Counted from the stretch's first letter, positions 35,177 to 44,400 are shown. The stretch: 64,000 nucleotides of DNA from Paenibacillus sp. FSL R5-0517 (GCF_037974355.1 NZ_CP150235.1:6853363-6917362); one strand, 5' to 3'. Notes: generated from the sequence alone by a model not told the origin. Numbers and translations are program-made.

Positions 35177-37006
35177 TTACTCAGCTACAACTGCTTTTTC
35201 TGCATTCACTTGCAAGTCGCTCAGGTAAACACCTGTTCCATCGCCAATCGCGTAGTTCATTACACGTTTGTTAACTGGTGCTACAACTGCGCGATACAGT
35301 GTAGGGAATACAGGAACTTCATCTACCATGTATTGCTGCCATTGATTGTAGATCTCTTTACGCTTGTCTACATCGAATGCTTCAGCAGAGATACCTTGTG
35401 CCAGCAATTTGTCATTCTCTTCGCTGGAGAATCTGGAGAAGTTGTAGAGTGCATCACGGCCGTACAGGCCAGATGGATCTACGTCAATACCAACACCCCA
35501 TGCGGCTTGATACACATCAATGTTCGGATCATCTTTACCTGTGTTACCTACACGGTCATAGAAGCTGTTGAATTCAACCATTTCCAGGTTTACTTTCAAA
35601 CCAATAGCTGCCCATGATTGAACATAATAACGTGCCAATGGTTCAGCTGTGTCGCCACCTGTCATGGATACAAAGTTGATTTCGAGTGGTGTTCCATCCG
35701 GATTCGTACGGAATTCACCATCCAGTTTGTAACCAGCTTCATCAAGCAAAGCTTTCGCTGCTTCTGGATCATACGTTACACCTGGATTGCTGGCATCATG
35801 GAATTCTGGGTGAGACGGTGGAATCAGGGTTGTTGCATTCCAACGCAGGCCATTATAGAAACGTTTACCAACTTGATCGTTATCTACAGCCATCCACATT
35901 GCTTTACGCAAGTTTTTGTCGCCCATTTTTGCTTCAGCATTGCTTTTAACTTTTCCATTCTCTTCATCCCACGTTCCCAGTTTGAAACCGATGTACGTAT
36001 AAGCACGATCGATTGCGCCCAGGAATTCTACGTTGGACAGGTTAGCATTGTCTTTATATTGATCTGTCGGGAAGGCATCCACGAGGTCTACCCCGCCAGA
36101 TTTCAGTTCTTGAACAACCGTTGTCGGGTTGATAACTTTCAGAGTTACACTATCCAGTTTTGGAGCTCCACGCCAGTAGTCATCGTTTTTAACAAAAGTT
36201 ACAGACTCACCTGGAGTGATAACATCCACTTTAAATGGACCAAAACCAATTGGTTTTTCACGTACTTCTTTGGAAGAAGACATTTTTGCTACATCCATAT
36301 CTCCGAAGATATGTTTAGCGAGTGGGTACGTCCACACGCCACCTGTCAGCAGGGACGGAGTAGATTCTTTATACGTAATGCTGATTTGTTTGTCGCTCAG
36401 CACCTTAATACCAGAGATTGTTTTTGCTTTTCCAGCATGATACTCATCCATACCCACTACACTAGTGAAGTTGGAGTCGTAACGTGGACCATCATACGCT
36501 TTGTTACCGATAACTTCATAAGCAAACTGCAGATCTTCAGCCGTTACCGGCTTACCATCATGCCAGTTTACATTGTCGCGAATAGTCAGTGTGAACGTTT
36601 TACCATCTTCGGAAGTCTCATATGTTGCAGCACCATCATTGGTGTACACATAGTCTTTATCCCAAGTCAGCAAACCTTCATCGAACCATTGAAGAACCTG
36701 TGCATCCGGGTTACCGGAATAAAAGTTGAAATTCAGTGTACCTTCAAAAGCAGTATCCGATACAAGTCCGAATGTAATTGATCCACCTTCGATCGCAGTA
36801 CCTTCATTCGTTTTGACATTGTTGAAGTCTTCAATGGAGTAAACGCCCTCTTCATTAGCAGGTTTTTCCTCCGTTTTTCCCTCTTCTGTGTTGTTGGTAG
36901 CAGGAGCTGGAGTAGCTGCTTCTTTTTCAGAGCACGCTGCGAGCACCAATACAAAGACCAACATCATCGTGAAAAATAGTCCCCGTGAAAATAATCCCTT
37001 TTTCAT
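35177..37006 (-). CDS. oppA: Oligopeptide ABC transporter substrate-binding lipoprotein
   Basis: This is the extracytoplasmic peptide-binding subunit (SBP_bac_5 family) of the Opp importer. The 609 residues have a signal with lipobox VLVLAAC, a Glu/Thr-rich linker and the family core (WHDGKPVTAEDLQFAYEVI, GFGPFKVDVITPGESVTFVKNDDYWRGAPKLD, NLRKAMWMAVDNDQVG, LLDEAGYK). ATG at 37006 follows GGGAGGAAA. It is the last gene of oppDFBCA, whereas in many operons oppA comes first. It sits 20 bp after oppC. Confidence 0.95.
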   Translation of the reverse strand: MKKGLFSRGLFFTMMLVFVLVLAACSEKEAATPAPATNNTEEGKTEEKPANEEGVYSIEDFNNVKTNEGTAIEGGSITFGLVSDTAFEGTLNFNFYSGNPDAQVLQWFDEGLLTWDKDYVYTNDGAATYETSEDGKTFTLTIRDNVNWHDGKPVTAEDLQFAYEVIGNKAYDGPRYDSNFTSVVGMDEYHAGKAKTISGIKVLSDKQISITYKESTPSLLTGGVWTYPLAKHIFGDMDVAKMSSSKEVREKPIGFGPFKVDVITPGESVTFVKNDDYWRGAPKLDSVTLKVINPTTVVQELKSGGVDLVDAFPTDQYKDNANLSNVEFLGAIDRAYTYIGFKLGTWDEENGKVKSNAEAKMGDKNLRKAMWMAVDNDQVGKRFYNGLRWNATTLIPPSHPEFHDASNPGVTYDPEAAKALLDEAGYKLDGEFRTNPDGTPLEINFVSMTGGDTAEPLARYYVQSWAAIGLKVNLEMVEFNSFYDRVGNTGKDDPNIDVYQAAWGVGIDVDPSGLYGRDALYNFSRFSSEENDKLLAQGISAEAFDVDKRKEIYNQWQQYMVDEVPVFPTLYRAVVAPVNKRVMNYAIGDGTGVYLSDLQVNAEKAVVAE

Positions 37007-37025
37007 GAACCTTTCCTCCCTTTTT

Positions 37026-37931
37026 TTAACCTCTTCTTTGTCTTGCATCAGTCGCACGCTTTAGGGCTTGACCGACATTATTTATACTCAACATCAATAC
37101 CAGGATCAGTACTGATGCGGGTAGCCATATCCACCATCTGGATTCCAGGGTTTGCGGATTACGTGCATAACTTACGAGTGTTCCAAGACTAGGCGTACTT
37201 TCGGGAAAACCAAACCCGAGGAAAGACAGCCCTGATTCGAGGCCAATGTTGGCAGCGAGATTCAATGTCATCGTTACGATGATAATGGAGCTCAGATTCG
37301 GAAGAACCTGTGAGAGCATAATCTTCAGATGAGAAGAGCCCAATGTTTTTGAAGCTTTTACATAGTCCAGCTCCCGTTCCTGTAATGCTTTAGAACGAAT
37401 CAATCTGGCGATACCCATCCAGAGAAACGCCGTCATGATTAGAGAGAACGAGATGATATTGTATTTCGGTACTGCCGTAACAAACGCGATAACAATCATC
37501 AACATCGGAAGGATCATGAAGAAGTCAACAACACGCATAAACAGGTTGTCTATCATTCCACCGAAGTAACCGGATAAAAGGCCAATTAAGATACCTATGA
37601 AGCCAGTCATTAACGTTACAATAATTCCAATAGTCAGCGAGTTACGTGTACCAATGACCAGTTGGCCAAATACATCACGACCCCCATAGTCTGTTCCAAG
37701 CCAATATTGTGCAGAAGGTGGTTCATATAAGGCAAACAGATCCACGCGTACGATATCATCCTGATTCAGAATGAGAGACGTGCCATACACCAGCAACATG
37801 ACCAAGCCCAAGAAAATGAGCGAGATTAGTGCCACCTTATCTCTGACAAGCTCCCTCCATAAAATACTCAAACTGGAGGGGCTTTTATCAACTTTTTGTG
37901 AAGTTACAACTACCTCGTTGGCCTTGCTCAT
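37026..37931 (-). CDS. oppC: Oligopeptide ABC transporter permease OppC
   Basis: This inner-membrane permease subunit has 301 residues with six predicted helices. It has an OppC N-terminal domain (LWRELVRDKVALISLIFLGLVMLLVYG), the binding-protein-dependent transport EAA-like loop KALQERELDYVKASKTLG-SS (EAA-x3-G region) and GFPESTPSLGTLVSYARN-like periplasmic loop features typical of OppC/DppC. It pairs with OppB as the channel for peptides delivered by OppA. Confidence 0.95.
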   Translation of the reverse strand: MSKANEVVVTSQKVDKSPSSLSILWRELVRDKVALISLIFLGLVMLLVYGTSLILNQDDIVRVDLFALYEPPSAQYWLGTDYGGRDVFGQLVIGTRNSLTIGIIVTLMTGFIGILIGLLSGYFGGMIDNLFMRVVDFFMILPMLMIVIAFVTAVPKYNIISFSLIMTAFLWMGIARLIRSKALQERELDYVKASKTLGSSHLKIMLSQVLPNLSSIIIVTMTLNLAANIGLESGLSFLGFGFPESTPSLGTLVSYARNPQTLESRWWIWLPASVLILVLMLSINNVGQALKRATDARQRRG

Positions 37932-37960
37932 CTTGTTTTCACCCCGAAATCTTCAAGTTC

Positions 37961-38923
37961 TTACTTGATCCGTATACGTGGATCTACAATTCCCAGAATT
38001 ATGTCAGACAGCAATGCCCCGAGAATGGAAGCTACGCCATATAACAATACGAGTGCAGTCACAACGCTGAAGTCACGCAATGAGATGGAATTCAGGAACA
38101 ACTGCCCCATACCTGGATAACTGAATATGCTTTCGATAAATACGGTACCACCGATAAGCCCCGTAATCTCATATCCGAAGAATGCGGCGATAGGTAATAG
38201 CGAGTTTCTCAAAATATGTCTGTTATAGATCCGGGATTCTGAAGCCCCTTTGGCTCTCGCAGTAATAACGAATTCCTTATGCTTGATATCAATGATTTCA
38301 CTACGCAAATATTGAACGGTAGATACCGTTGTAATCAGTGCCATGGATAATGCCGGCAATAATAGATGATAGAACTTACTCATTACGTAGCTGAATGTGC
38401 CTGGTGTAAGTCCTGGCGCAACGCTTCCTCCCGTCGGGAACCAGCCGAAATGGAATCCGAAGATCCATACCATCACCAGTGCGAAGATAAACAATGGAGC
38501 GGCGAAGCCCAAGTAGGTGTAACCAGTGATCAACCGATCAGACCAGGTATCGTTGTAACGACCACTGATGATACCCAGAGGAATAGCAATCAGGTAAGTC
38601 AGTACAAGTGTCGCCAGTGCGAGCCAGAACGTGTTTGCTACACGTTGACCGATCAGGTCCGTAACGGGCATTTTGAAACGGAAGGATTGTCCAAAATCAC
38701 CTTGGATGGCGTTTTTGATCCAGTCCCAATATTGCACGTACCAAGGATTATTCAATCCCAGTCTCTCTCGCTGGGCTTCCAACGCTTTGGGATCAACGCT
38801 TGGATCAAGCAATCCGGTTAGCGCATCACCCGGCATGGCCTTGGCCATCAGAAAGACCAAAAGACTTAGTAAAAAGATCTGAGGGATCATTATGATAATT
38901 CTGCGTACTATCGTTTTCCACAT
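37961..38923 (-). CDS. oppB: Oligopeptide ABC transporter permease OppB
   Basis: Membrane permease of 320 residues with six helices. The N-terminal OppB/DppB sequence IIIMIPQIFLLSLLVFLMAKAMPGDAL and the loop with RLGLNNPWYVQYWDWIKNAIQGDFG are strongly typical. The conserved ABC-contact loop reads VITARAKGASESRIYNRHILRN. The ATG follows a GAAAGG box and lies 7 bp beyond the oppF stop. Confidence 0.96.
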   Translation of the reverse strand: MWKTIVRRIIIMIPQIFLLSLLVFLMAKAMPGDALTGLLDPSVDPKALEAQRERLGLNNPWYVQYWDWIKNAIQGDFGQSFRFKMPVTDLIGQRVANTFWLALATLVLTYLIAIPLGIISGRYNDTWSDRLITGYTYLGFAAPLFIFALVMVWIFGFHFGWFPTGGSVAPGLTPGTFSYVMSKFYHLLLPALSMALITTVSTVQYLRSEIIDIKHKEFVITARAKGASESRIYNRHILRNSLLPIAAFFGYEITGLIGGTVFIESIFSYPGMGQLFLNSISLRDFSVVTALVLLYGVASILGALLSDIILGIVDPRIRIK

Positions 38924-38930
38924 ATGGCCT

Positions 38931-39863
38931 TCAACCTTTCTGAGGTAGAGCTACTCGGTGAGTATCGGAAATGGATTGGAGCGAGTATGCAAGCCCTTCC
39001 TCATCAAAGAAATTTCGGTATGAATGTTCATACTCGGACTTGACCTGTTGACGGAAGGCTACCATTTCCTCTCGTTTGGTTGGGTCCATATCCGGAATGG
39101 CAGCAATCAGACGTTTGGTATAGATGTGTTGCGGATTCTCAAAAATATCATTCGTTGTACCTTGTTCCACATATCGACCTTTATACATAATTCCGATCTG
39201 ATCACACATATGGCGGATGATGCCCAGATCGTGACTGATGAACAGATACGTCAGATTTAATTCTTTTTGAATCTCCTGCATAAAGTTAAGTACCTGAGCC
39301 TGTACTGATACATCCAGTGCAGAGACAGGTTCATCCGCGATAATCAGCTTCGGCTTCAGTGCAATAGCCCGTGCAATGCCAATCCGTTGCCGCTGCCCCC
39401 CTGAGAATTCATGCGGATACTTGTAGATGGACTCCGGACTCAGACCAACTTTTTCAAGTAATTCTCTTACTTGTCTTTTCTCCTCGGTCGCTGTCAGACG
39501 CTCATAGTTACGAAACGGCTCAGCGATGATATCGATAACCCGCTTCTTTGGATTCAATGATGAATATGGATCTTGGAAAATCATTTGTACATCCCGCTGG
39601 AGCTGCCTGTTTTTACGTCGCTCCGTAGCCAGGTTTTTGCCGTTAAACAGAATTTTTCCGTCAGTGACATGGTTCAGCCCAATAATGGCTCTGCCTGTTG
39701 TCGTCTTGCCTGAACCTGATTCGCCAACCAGTCCATAGGTCTGTCCTTGTTCAATGGAGAAGCTCACATCATCAACGGCCTTTACACTGCCGATTTCCCG
39801 TTTAAGCAACCCCCCGCGAATCGGAAAGTGTATCTTGAGCCCTTCTACTTCGAGTAATGCCAT
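38931..39863 (-). CDS. oppF: Oligopeptide ABC transporter ATPase OppF
   Basis: This cytoplasmic ATPase powers peptide import together with OppD. The 310 residues carry Walker A GLVGESGSGKTTTGRA, Q-loop MIFQDPYSSLNP, signature SGGQRQRIGIARAIALKPKLIIADEPVSALD with Walker B, and the H-loop LFISHDLG. The oligopeptide/dipeptide C-terminal extension (GRYVEQGTTNDIFENPQHIYTKRL) is characteristic of OppF/DppF. Its start codon overlaps the oppD stop codon. Confidence 0.96.
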   Translation of the reverse strand: MALLEVEGLKIHFPIRGGLLKREIGSVKAVDDVSFSIEQGQTYGLVGESGSGKTTTGRAIIGLNHVTDGKILFNGKNLATERRKNRQLQRDVQMIFQDPYSSLNPKKRVIDIIAEPFRNYERLTATEEKRQVRELLEKVGLSPESIYKYPHEFSGGQRQRIGIARAIALKPKLIIADEPVSALDVSVQAQVLNFMQEIQKELNLTYLFISHDLGIIRHMCDQIGIMYKGRYVEQGTTNDIFENPQHIYTKRLIAAIPDMDPTKREEMVAFRQQVKSEYEHSYRNFFDEEGLAYSLQSISDTHRVALPQKG

Positions 39864-40867
39864 TATGTTATTCCTCCTCCGCTTTGGTCAGGGAAATGAA
39901 AGTGCTGGTAACAGGTACACCGTACAAAGTGACCTGGTGCAATTTCATGCATCTGCGGGTTCTCTTCATGAGCCGATTCACTAATCCATGGAATTCTGGC
40001 TTTGAATCTGCACCCTTTGCGAGGAAGATTTTTGAGTGATGGTACGATGCCTTGGATAACATGTAATTTGGATCTTTCTTCAGACAGGGTGGGAATAGAA
40101 TTCAACAATGAGCGGGTATATGGATGCTTCGCATCGTTCATCAATGTGAAGATATCTGCGATTTCAACAATTTCGCCTGCGTACATAACGGCAACGCGAT
40201 CAGCCATCTCAGCCACAACACCCAAATCATGTGTAATCAGAATAATGCCTGCGTTAATTTCATTCTTCAGATCTCGGATTAGCTCCAGAATCTGTAGTTG
40301 AATGGTAACGTCAAGCGCCGTCGTTGGTTCATCGGCTATGAGTAGTTCTGGTTTGTTAGCAATCGCAATGGCGATGACAATTCTCTGTCTCATACCACCA
40401 GATAATTCGTGGGGATACTGCTTGTATATTTGTTCGGGACGTGGAATCCCTACCTGATTCAATAAGTGAATAACCTTCTCTCTCTTCTCTCTGGAAGACA
40501 GCTTAGACTGATGAAGTGTAAGGATCTCTTCAATCTGTTCACCAATAATCATTAGAGGGTTTAACGCAGACAATGGATCCTGAAAAATCATAGCCATTTC
40601 TTTACCGCGTAGCTTGTTCAACTTGTTTGGAGAGATGTTGGCAATATCTTGTCCTTTATAGAGAATCTGGCCTTCGATTTTTGCTTTGTTATGCAAACCC
40701 ATAAGAGAGAATGCAAAAGCACTTTTACCTGACCCAGATTCACCTACAATCGCCAACACTTCATTTTTTTTCACCTTAAGGCTAACGTGATCCACTGCTG
40801 CATAATAGTCATCTTCAATTCTGAATGATGTTGTTAGATTTCTGACTTCCAATAGCTCTGTATTCAA
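39863..40867 (-). CDS. oppD: Oligopeptide ABC transporter ATPase OppD
   Basis: First gene of the opp operon. The ATPase has Walker A VLAIVGESGSGKSAFAFS, signature LSGGMRQRIVIAIAIANKP, Walker B LLIADEPTTALDVT and H-loop ITHDLG. The C-terminal domain is cysteine-containing (CRFKARIPW to FVRCTCYQ), as in OppD/DppD proteins that may bind an iron-sulfur cluster. The open frame extends to 40975, but the TTG at 40867 (or the GTG at 40876) has AGGGTG at proper distance, giving about 334 residues that match family length. The neighbours oppF, oppB, oppC and oppA complete the importer. Confidence 0.94.
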   Translation of the reverse strand: MNTELLEVRNLTTSFRIEDDYYAAVDHVSLKVKKNEVLAIVGESGSGKSAFAFSLMGLHNKAKIEGQILYKGQDIANISPNKLNKLRGKEMAMIFQDPLSALNPLMIIGEQIEEILTLHQSKLSSREKREKVIHLLNQVGIPRPEQIYKQYPHELSGGMRQRIVIAIAIANKPELLIADEPTTALDVTIQLQILELIRDLKNEINAGIILITHDLGVVAEMADRVAVMYAGEIVEIADIFTLMNDAKHPYTRSLLNSIPTLSEERSKLHVIQGIVPSLKNLPRKGCRFKARIPWISESAHEENPQMHEIAPGHFVRCTCYQHFHFPDQSGGGIT

Positions 40868-40975
40868 ATCAATCACCCTAACCCCATAATTTCCGTAGAT
40901 TGTATTCGTGTGTAGAGGAATGCATCTACTGTATATTTCCAAGTTCTTGAAGATAACGAACAATAGCTTATACAA

Positions 40976-41528
40976 AATACCAAATCATTAGGAGAAACTA
41001 GTTTAAGAGACTTATATTTAGACCATTGGTCAATTAATGTTGATAATTCCTAGTGGAATTATACAGCAAAATAATTAATGTAATCATACGTGTAATTTTA
41101 GCTAACGTCAATGCTTATTTTGAGATTTTTGGTATAAATGTTTTTTATACTACAGATTTGGATATTAGTAATATTATAAAGGCATATAGCAAGGATTTGG
41201 GGAGTTATTTTCATGTTTTTAGATGTGAGGTGCACATAGGCAAATGGTCAATTTAACATATACATAACATAGTAGTTACATCAGTTGCATGTGTATCTCT
41301 TAATTAGGGTAGAGTTTCTTAAATTAACGTGAGGTAAATGTTACATTTAGTAGTGTTGATTATATCTCGAACTATAGCTGAAATTTTTTCAATTGGAGCT
41401 ACCATGCTTATATTTGAAATAATATGTGCGATCAAAGTAAAAAATCTAGTTATTATAGTATAGTTTTATTTATTTGCTAATGTAAAGACCAAATTGTCAT
41501 CTTTTATCATTTATTTTACAAAAGAAAG
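40976..41528. other. AT-rich intergenic region upstream of opp
   Basis: About 550 bp of very AT-rich DNA containing the opp promoter region. A 67-codon open frame at 41053-41256 starts with GTG without a ribosome binding site and has no recognisable motif. TGGTCAATTAA-like words occur at 41026 and 41249, but no convincing gene or operator was found. Confidence 0.4.
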
Positions 41529-41560
41529 AAAAAAGCCCTGCAAAATGCAGAGCTTAGTTA
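41529..41560 (-). terminator. Terminator of the M15 peptidase gene
   Basis: On the minus strand AAGCTCTGCA and TGCAGGGCTT pair around TTT, followed by TTTT. Confidence 0.85.
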
Positions 41561-41595
41561 ATATTTATTCATTTCATTGTATATAAACAATTGTT

Positions 41596-42189
41596 TTAGG
41601 AAGTTTCAGGAGGCCTTTTACCACGTTTTAACTCATTGATACTCAAGCCAAAATCCATCTGTAAGTGAGGATAGTCCGGAAAGTTAGCCCAGTCTCCACC
41701 CCAAGTGAAACCTAACTCTTTGGCGAGATCTACAACTTCCATCCAGTCTGCCTTGCCATTCCCGTTATCATCTCGCTCCATATCCCACACCACATCACCC
41801 TCAGGCGTCCTCAATGCAAAATCAATAGCTAATCCATAGTTATGATATGACTCACCGCCACGCGCATTCGTAACGATATTACCTGCACTTGAGCGTCCTT
41901 GGTTGAATAGTGCGTCTTGCTCCTCAGAACTTCGGTAGCCGTGGGTAATAACCATCTCTATTCCTCGTCTCGCTGCCTTCCGTACCAATAATTTCTCATT
42001 CTCTGCTACCACAGGATGAAGGCCTGTGATCGGTACAACCTCTTGAATCGTTGTCCCGGGCCACATGTTATCTATATCACCTTTTTGCTGTAACCATACA
42101 TATATAATGGAAAGTAAAAGAGTTGCTAGAATCCAGGTTTTCAGACTTCTCTTTTTTCTCTGTTTGCCTCTACGCTTTGATGTATTCAT
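41596..42189 (-). CDS. M15-family D-alanyl-D-alanine/L-Ala-D-Glu peptidase (VanY/CwlK-like)
   Basis: This membrane-anchored zinc peptidase is predicted to cut peptidoglycan stem peptides. The 197 residues show an N-terminal basic stretch, one membrane helix (TWILATLLLSIIYVWL), and M15 motifs: GYRSSEEQDALFNQGR, the metal site SYHNYGLAIDF (HxxxxxxD) and the C-terminal GGDWANFPDYPHLQM with the last His. Between them WDMERDDNGNGKADWMEVV contains a textbook EF-hand calcium loop (D-x-N-x-N-G-x-x-D-x-x-E). The ATG at 42189 follows AGGAG. It is monocistronic, downstream of the rpsF operon. Confidence 0.92.
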   Translation of the reverse strand: MNTSKRRGKQRKKRSLKTWILATLLLSIIYVWLQQKGDIDNMWPGTTIQEVVPITGLHPVVAENEKLLVRKAARRGIEMVITHGYRSSEEQDALFNQGRSSAGNIVTNARGGESYHNYGLAIDFALRTPEGDVVWDMERDDNGNGKADWMEVVDLAKELGFTWGGDWANFPDYPHLQMDFGLSINELKRGKRPPETS

Positions 42190-42353
42190 ATCCACTCCTG
42201 GTGATTATTCTGAAATATAGCTATTTCTGCGAACTGAGCCTTTTCAGTAGATTAGACTCTATTATAATTCATTTGAGCCTTAAATGCTTCTATCACCATA
42301 GTTTTGGAATCTCAGATTAGCCAGAGTGAGCATGTTATTTTATTGTATAAATA

Positions 42354-42388
42354 CAAAAAAGCAGCCGGCTATGAGCCGACTGCTTCGT
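42354..42388 (-). terminator. Terminator of the rpsF-ssb-rpsR operon
   Basis: On the minus strand AAGCAGTCGGCT and AGCCGGCTGCTT form a 12-bp stem with one G-U around CAT, followed by TTTTG. Confidence 0.9.
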
Positions 42389-42406
42389 ATGCAAGCTGAG
42401 TATATA

Positions 42407-42679
42407 CTACTCAGTTGTGTATGGCAATAATGCGATTTGACGGGAGCGTTTGATTGCAATCGTCAGCATGCGTTGATATTTAGCGCTAGTACCTGTTACA
42501 CGGCGTGGCAAAATTTTTCCACGTTCGCTGATAAATTTACGAAGCAAGTCCGTATCTTTATAATCGATGTGAGTAATTTTGTTAGCTGTGAAGAAGCACA
42601 CTTTACGACGTTTATTACGGCCGCCACGACGTGCCGGTCTTTTATCGTTGTCTCCGCCTTCTCTTTGCTTGAAGCCCAT
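42407..42679 (-). CDS. rpsR: 30S ribosomal protein S18
   Basis: S18 is a small-subunit protein that forms a heterodimer with S6 on the platform of the 30S subunit. The 90-residue protein has the family signature NKITHIDYKDTDLLRKFISERGKILPRRVTG and TIAIKRSRQIALLPY, with a basic N-terminal extension and a single Cys (VCFF). It is the last gene of the rpsF-ssb-rpsR operon. Confidence 0.98.
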   Translation of the reverse strand: MGFKQREGGDNDKRPARRGGRNKRRKVCFFTANKITHIDYKDTDLLRKFISERGKILPRRVTGTSAKYQRMLTIAIKRSRQIALLPYTTE

Positions 42680-42735
42680 GCTTTTCAGTCCTTTCCTATC
42701 ATGTAACCCATATCTCCGAAGAGTATCAGTTCATG

Positions 42736-43221
42736 TTAAAATGGCAAATCATCATCCGATATATCAATCGGTTTTCCGTCATCGGAAAAAGGATCCTGAT
42801 TGTTGCTACGCGAATTATTGTTATTGTTCGCGCGTCCGCCGCCTCCATAAGAAGGCTCTTCACGCATTGGTTGCCCACCGCCGCCACCGCTATTATCACG
42901 GTTAGCTGACTCCAAGAAACGGACATTATCGGCAATAACTTCGGTCACGTATACACGTTTTCCTTCGTTATTCTCGTAGTTCCGTACTTGAATGCGTCCT
43001 TCGACTGCAGCCAGGCGTCCTTTGCGCAAATAGTTTGCACAGGTCTCGGCAAGCTGTCTCCAGGTTACGACCGGAATGAAATCGGCTTCCTTTTCTCCCC
43101 CTTGGCTTGTAAACGGTCTGTCCACTGCCAAAGTAAATTGCGTAACTGCTACTCCTGCTGGAGTGTAACGCAACTCAGGATCCCGGGTTAACCGTCCGAT
43201 CAGAATGACACGGTTCAACAA
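42736..43221 (-). CDS. ssb: Single-stranded DNA-binding protein
   Basis: SSB coats single-stranded DNA at forks and repair sites. The 161 residues have the OB-fold domain (MLNRVILIGRLTRDPELRYTPAG, NYLRKGRLAAVEGRIQVRNYE), a flexible Gly/Asn-rich linker from about residue 115, and the acidic tip ISDDDLPF that docks partner proteins. It lies between rpsF and rpsR, the normal order in Bacillota. Confidence 0.98.
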   Translation of the reverse strand: MLNRVILIGRLTRDPELRYTPAGVAVTQFTLAVDRPFTSQGGEKEADFIPVVTWRQLAETCANYLRKGRLAAVEGRIQVRNYENNEGKRVYVTEVIADNVRFLESANRDNSGGGGGQPMREEPSYGGGGRANNNNNSRSNNQDPFSDDGKPIDISDDDLPF

Positions 43222-43269
43222 TGTAATCCCCTCCTTCAGAGCGTATTGGTGCGTTAATCACGAGTTGTC

Positions 43270-43563
43270 TTAAGCAGACTTAACGTCGTTGGTAATGAGA
43301 TAACGAATTACTTCGTCAGAAATCTTCATGAGACGCTCAAGTTCAGTTACAACTGCTGGTTCAGCAGTGAAATGTACCAGAACATAAAAACCATCACGGA
43401 ATTTCTTGATCTCATACGCAAGACGGCGTTTACCCATAACGTCGTGAGCTGTAACTTCACCACCGCCGTTGGAGATGATGCCTTGGAATTTATCGACTGT
43501 AGCTTGAACAACTTCTTGCTCAATGTCAGGACGAATAATGTACATCACTTCATATTTGCGCAT
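43270..43563 (-). CDS. rpsF: 30S ribosomal protein S6
   Basis: S6 binds S18 on the 30S platform. The 97-residue protein begins MRKYEVMYIIRPDI and contains GKRRLAYEIKKFRDGFYVLVHF and LERLMKISDEVIRYLI. The ATG at 43563 follows AAGGAGGTG; an open frame continues to 43623 without a signal. It is the first gene of the rpsF-ssb-rpsR operon, with a promoter at 43640-43668 and a hairpin leader. Confidence 0.98.
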   Translation of the reverse strand: MRKYEVMYIIRPDIEQEVVQATVDKFQGIISNGGGEVTAHDVMGKRRLAYEIKKFRDGFYVLVHFTAEPAVVTELERLMKISDEVIRYLITNDVKSA

Positions 43564-43639
43564 AATTTTCACCTCCTTATGGACTCTGGCCCTCAATCCA
43601 GGTTGAGAGCAAGGAACGAGCACAAACTCGAACTATATT

Positions 43640-43668
43640 AATATAACAAATACCAAGACAAAGTGCAA
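43640..43668 (-). promoter_or_regulatory. Promoter of the rpsF-ssb-rpsR operon
   Basis: On the minus strand a -35 box TTGCAC (43668-43663), a 17-bp spacer and a -10 box TATATT (43645-43640). The leader of about 70 nt contains a hairpin CTCAA-CCTGGA-TTGAG upstream of the ribosome binding site. In many bacteria this leader binds the S6-S18 pair for autoregulation; I cannot confirm the CCG bulge needed for that. Confidence 0.6.
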
Positions 43669-43765
43669 GCAAACGTTCCCTGTACATATTGGCACATGAT
43701 CAGCCCGGCTATGGAGCACACTACAGAAGCAACAAAGTAACATAATCTGCAGAGGAGGTTTTATC

Positions 43766-43960
43766 ATGGGTGAAAAAACCGAGTTTGAACCAGGAGACAA
43801 AGCACCAAACGATGGAGAGTACACGGAAGTCGGGGAAAAAAGCTTTGTCACGGAAATTCAGAATCCAAAGCGGGTAACGCTGCAAAAAGGTGAAGCTTTT
43901 CCCGAAACAAGTAATCATAATCGTAAGTGGAAGAAGCTGACCAAAGCCCGCGTCCATTAA
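43766..43960 (+). CDS. yjzC: YjzC family small protein
   Basis: This 64-residue soluble protein starts behind AGAGGAGGTTT and matches the YjzC family: MGEKTEFEPGDKAPNDGEYTEVGE, then GKxP-like and the Lys/Arg-rich end (ETSNHNRKWKKLTKAR). Function is unknown. It is a single plus-strand gene, divergent from rpsF. Confidence 0.85.
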   Translation: MGEKTEFEPGDKAPNDGEYTEVGEKSFVTEIQNPKRVTLQKGEAFPETSNHNRKWKKLTKARVH

Positions 43961-44221
43961 GCGCAATACTTTTTTCACAATCCATGTATACAAAACGGAA
44001 TAAAGCACATAATACAATTAGGCGGTGCACGAGAGAGGTGTGGTTCCGTTGGACAACGAAGCCGATCATTCGCTGTTGGAGATTCATCACGTAATTTAAG
44101 AAGCAAGTGGTTATGTGTTGTAAGGCCCTTCGTCTGAAGCACGCGTATTGCTACGTGCAGTACACCAGGTTTCTGATTGTTACGACCGATTGTTTCCTAA
44201 CAAACAAATGCACCGCCGGAT
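43961..44221 (+). other. Plus-strand intergenic region ending in a terminator
   Basis: No standard gene is visible in 260 bp between yjzC and a plus-strand terminator. A 16-codon frame (TTG at about 44048, behind GAGAGGTG) would encode MDNEADHSLLEIHHVI. The remainder contains short inverted repeats. It may be a 3' UTR of yjzC, a small RNA or a leader relic. Confidence 0.35.
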
Positions 44222-44250
44222 AGAGAGCCCTTCGGGGCTCTTTATTTTTC
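44222..44250 (+). terminator. Plus-strand terminator
   Basis: GAGAGCCC-TTCG-GGGCTCTTTATTTTT is a classic hairpin with a stable TTCG tetraloop and T-rich tail. It probably ends the yjzC transcript. Confidence 0.85.
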
Positions 44251-44317
44251 GTTTTTAATCATTGACGATGCATCTGATATATATAAAGTGTTCAATACAT
44301 ATTCGATAAAACGTTAT

Positions 44318-44346
44318 ACAAAAAAGACTTCCCTAATGGAAAGTCT
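44318..44346 (-). terminator. Terminator after tRNA-Ser
   Basis: On the minus strand AGACTTTCC and GGGAAGTCT form a 9-bp stem with one G-U pair around ATTA, followed by TTTTTT, 55 bp after the tRNA. Confidence 0.85.
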
Positions 44347-44400
44347 TCTTAACGATCTTTTTATTAAACTCAATGTGTATTGAGTAAATTGTAAATGAAG

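Noticed and set aside
41053..41256. 67-codon plus-strand frame in the AT-rich opp upstream region
   Set aside because: GTG start without a ribosome binding site and composition dominated by AT-rich DNA.
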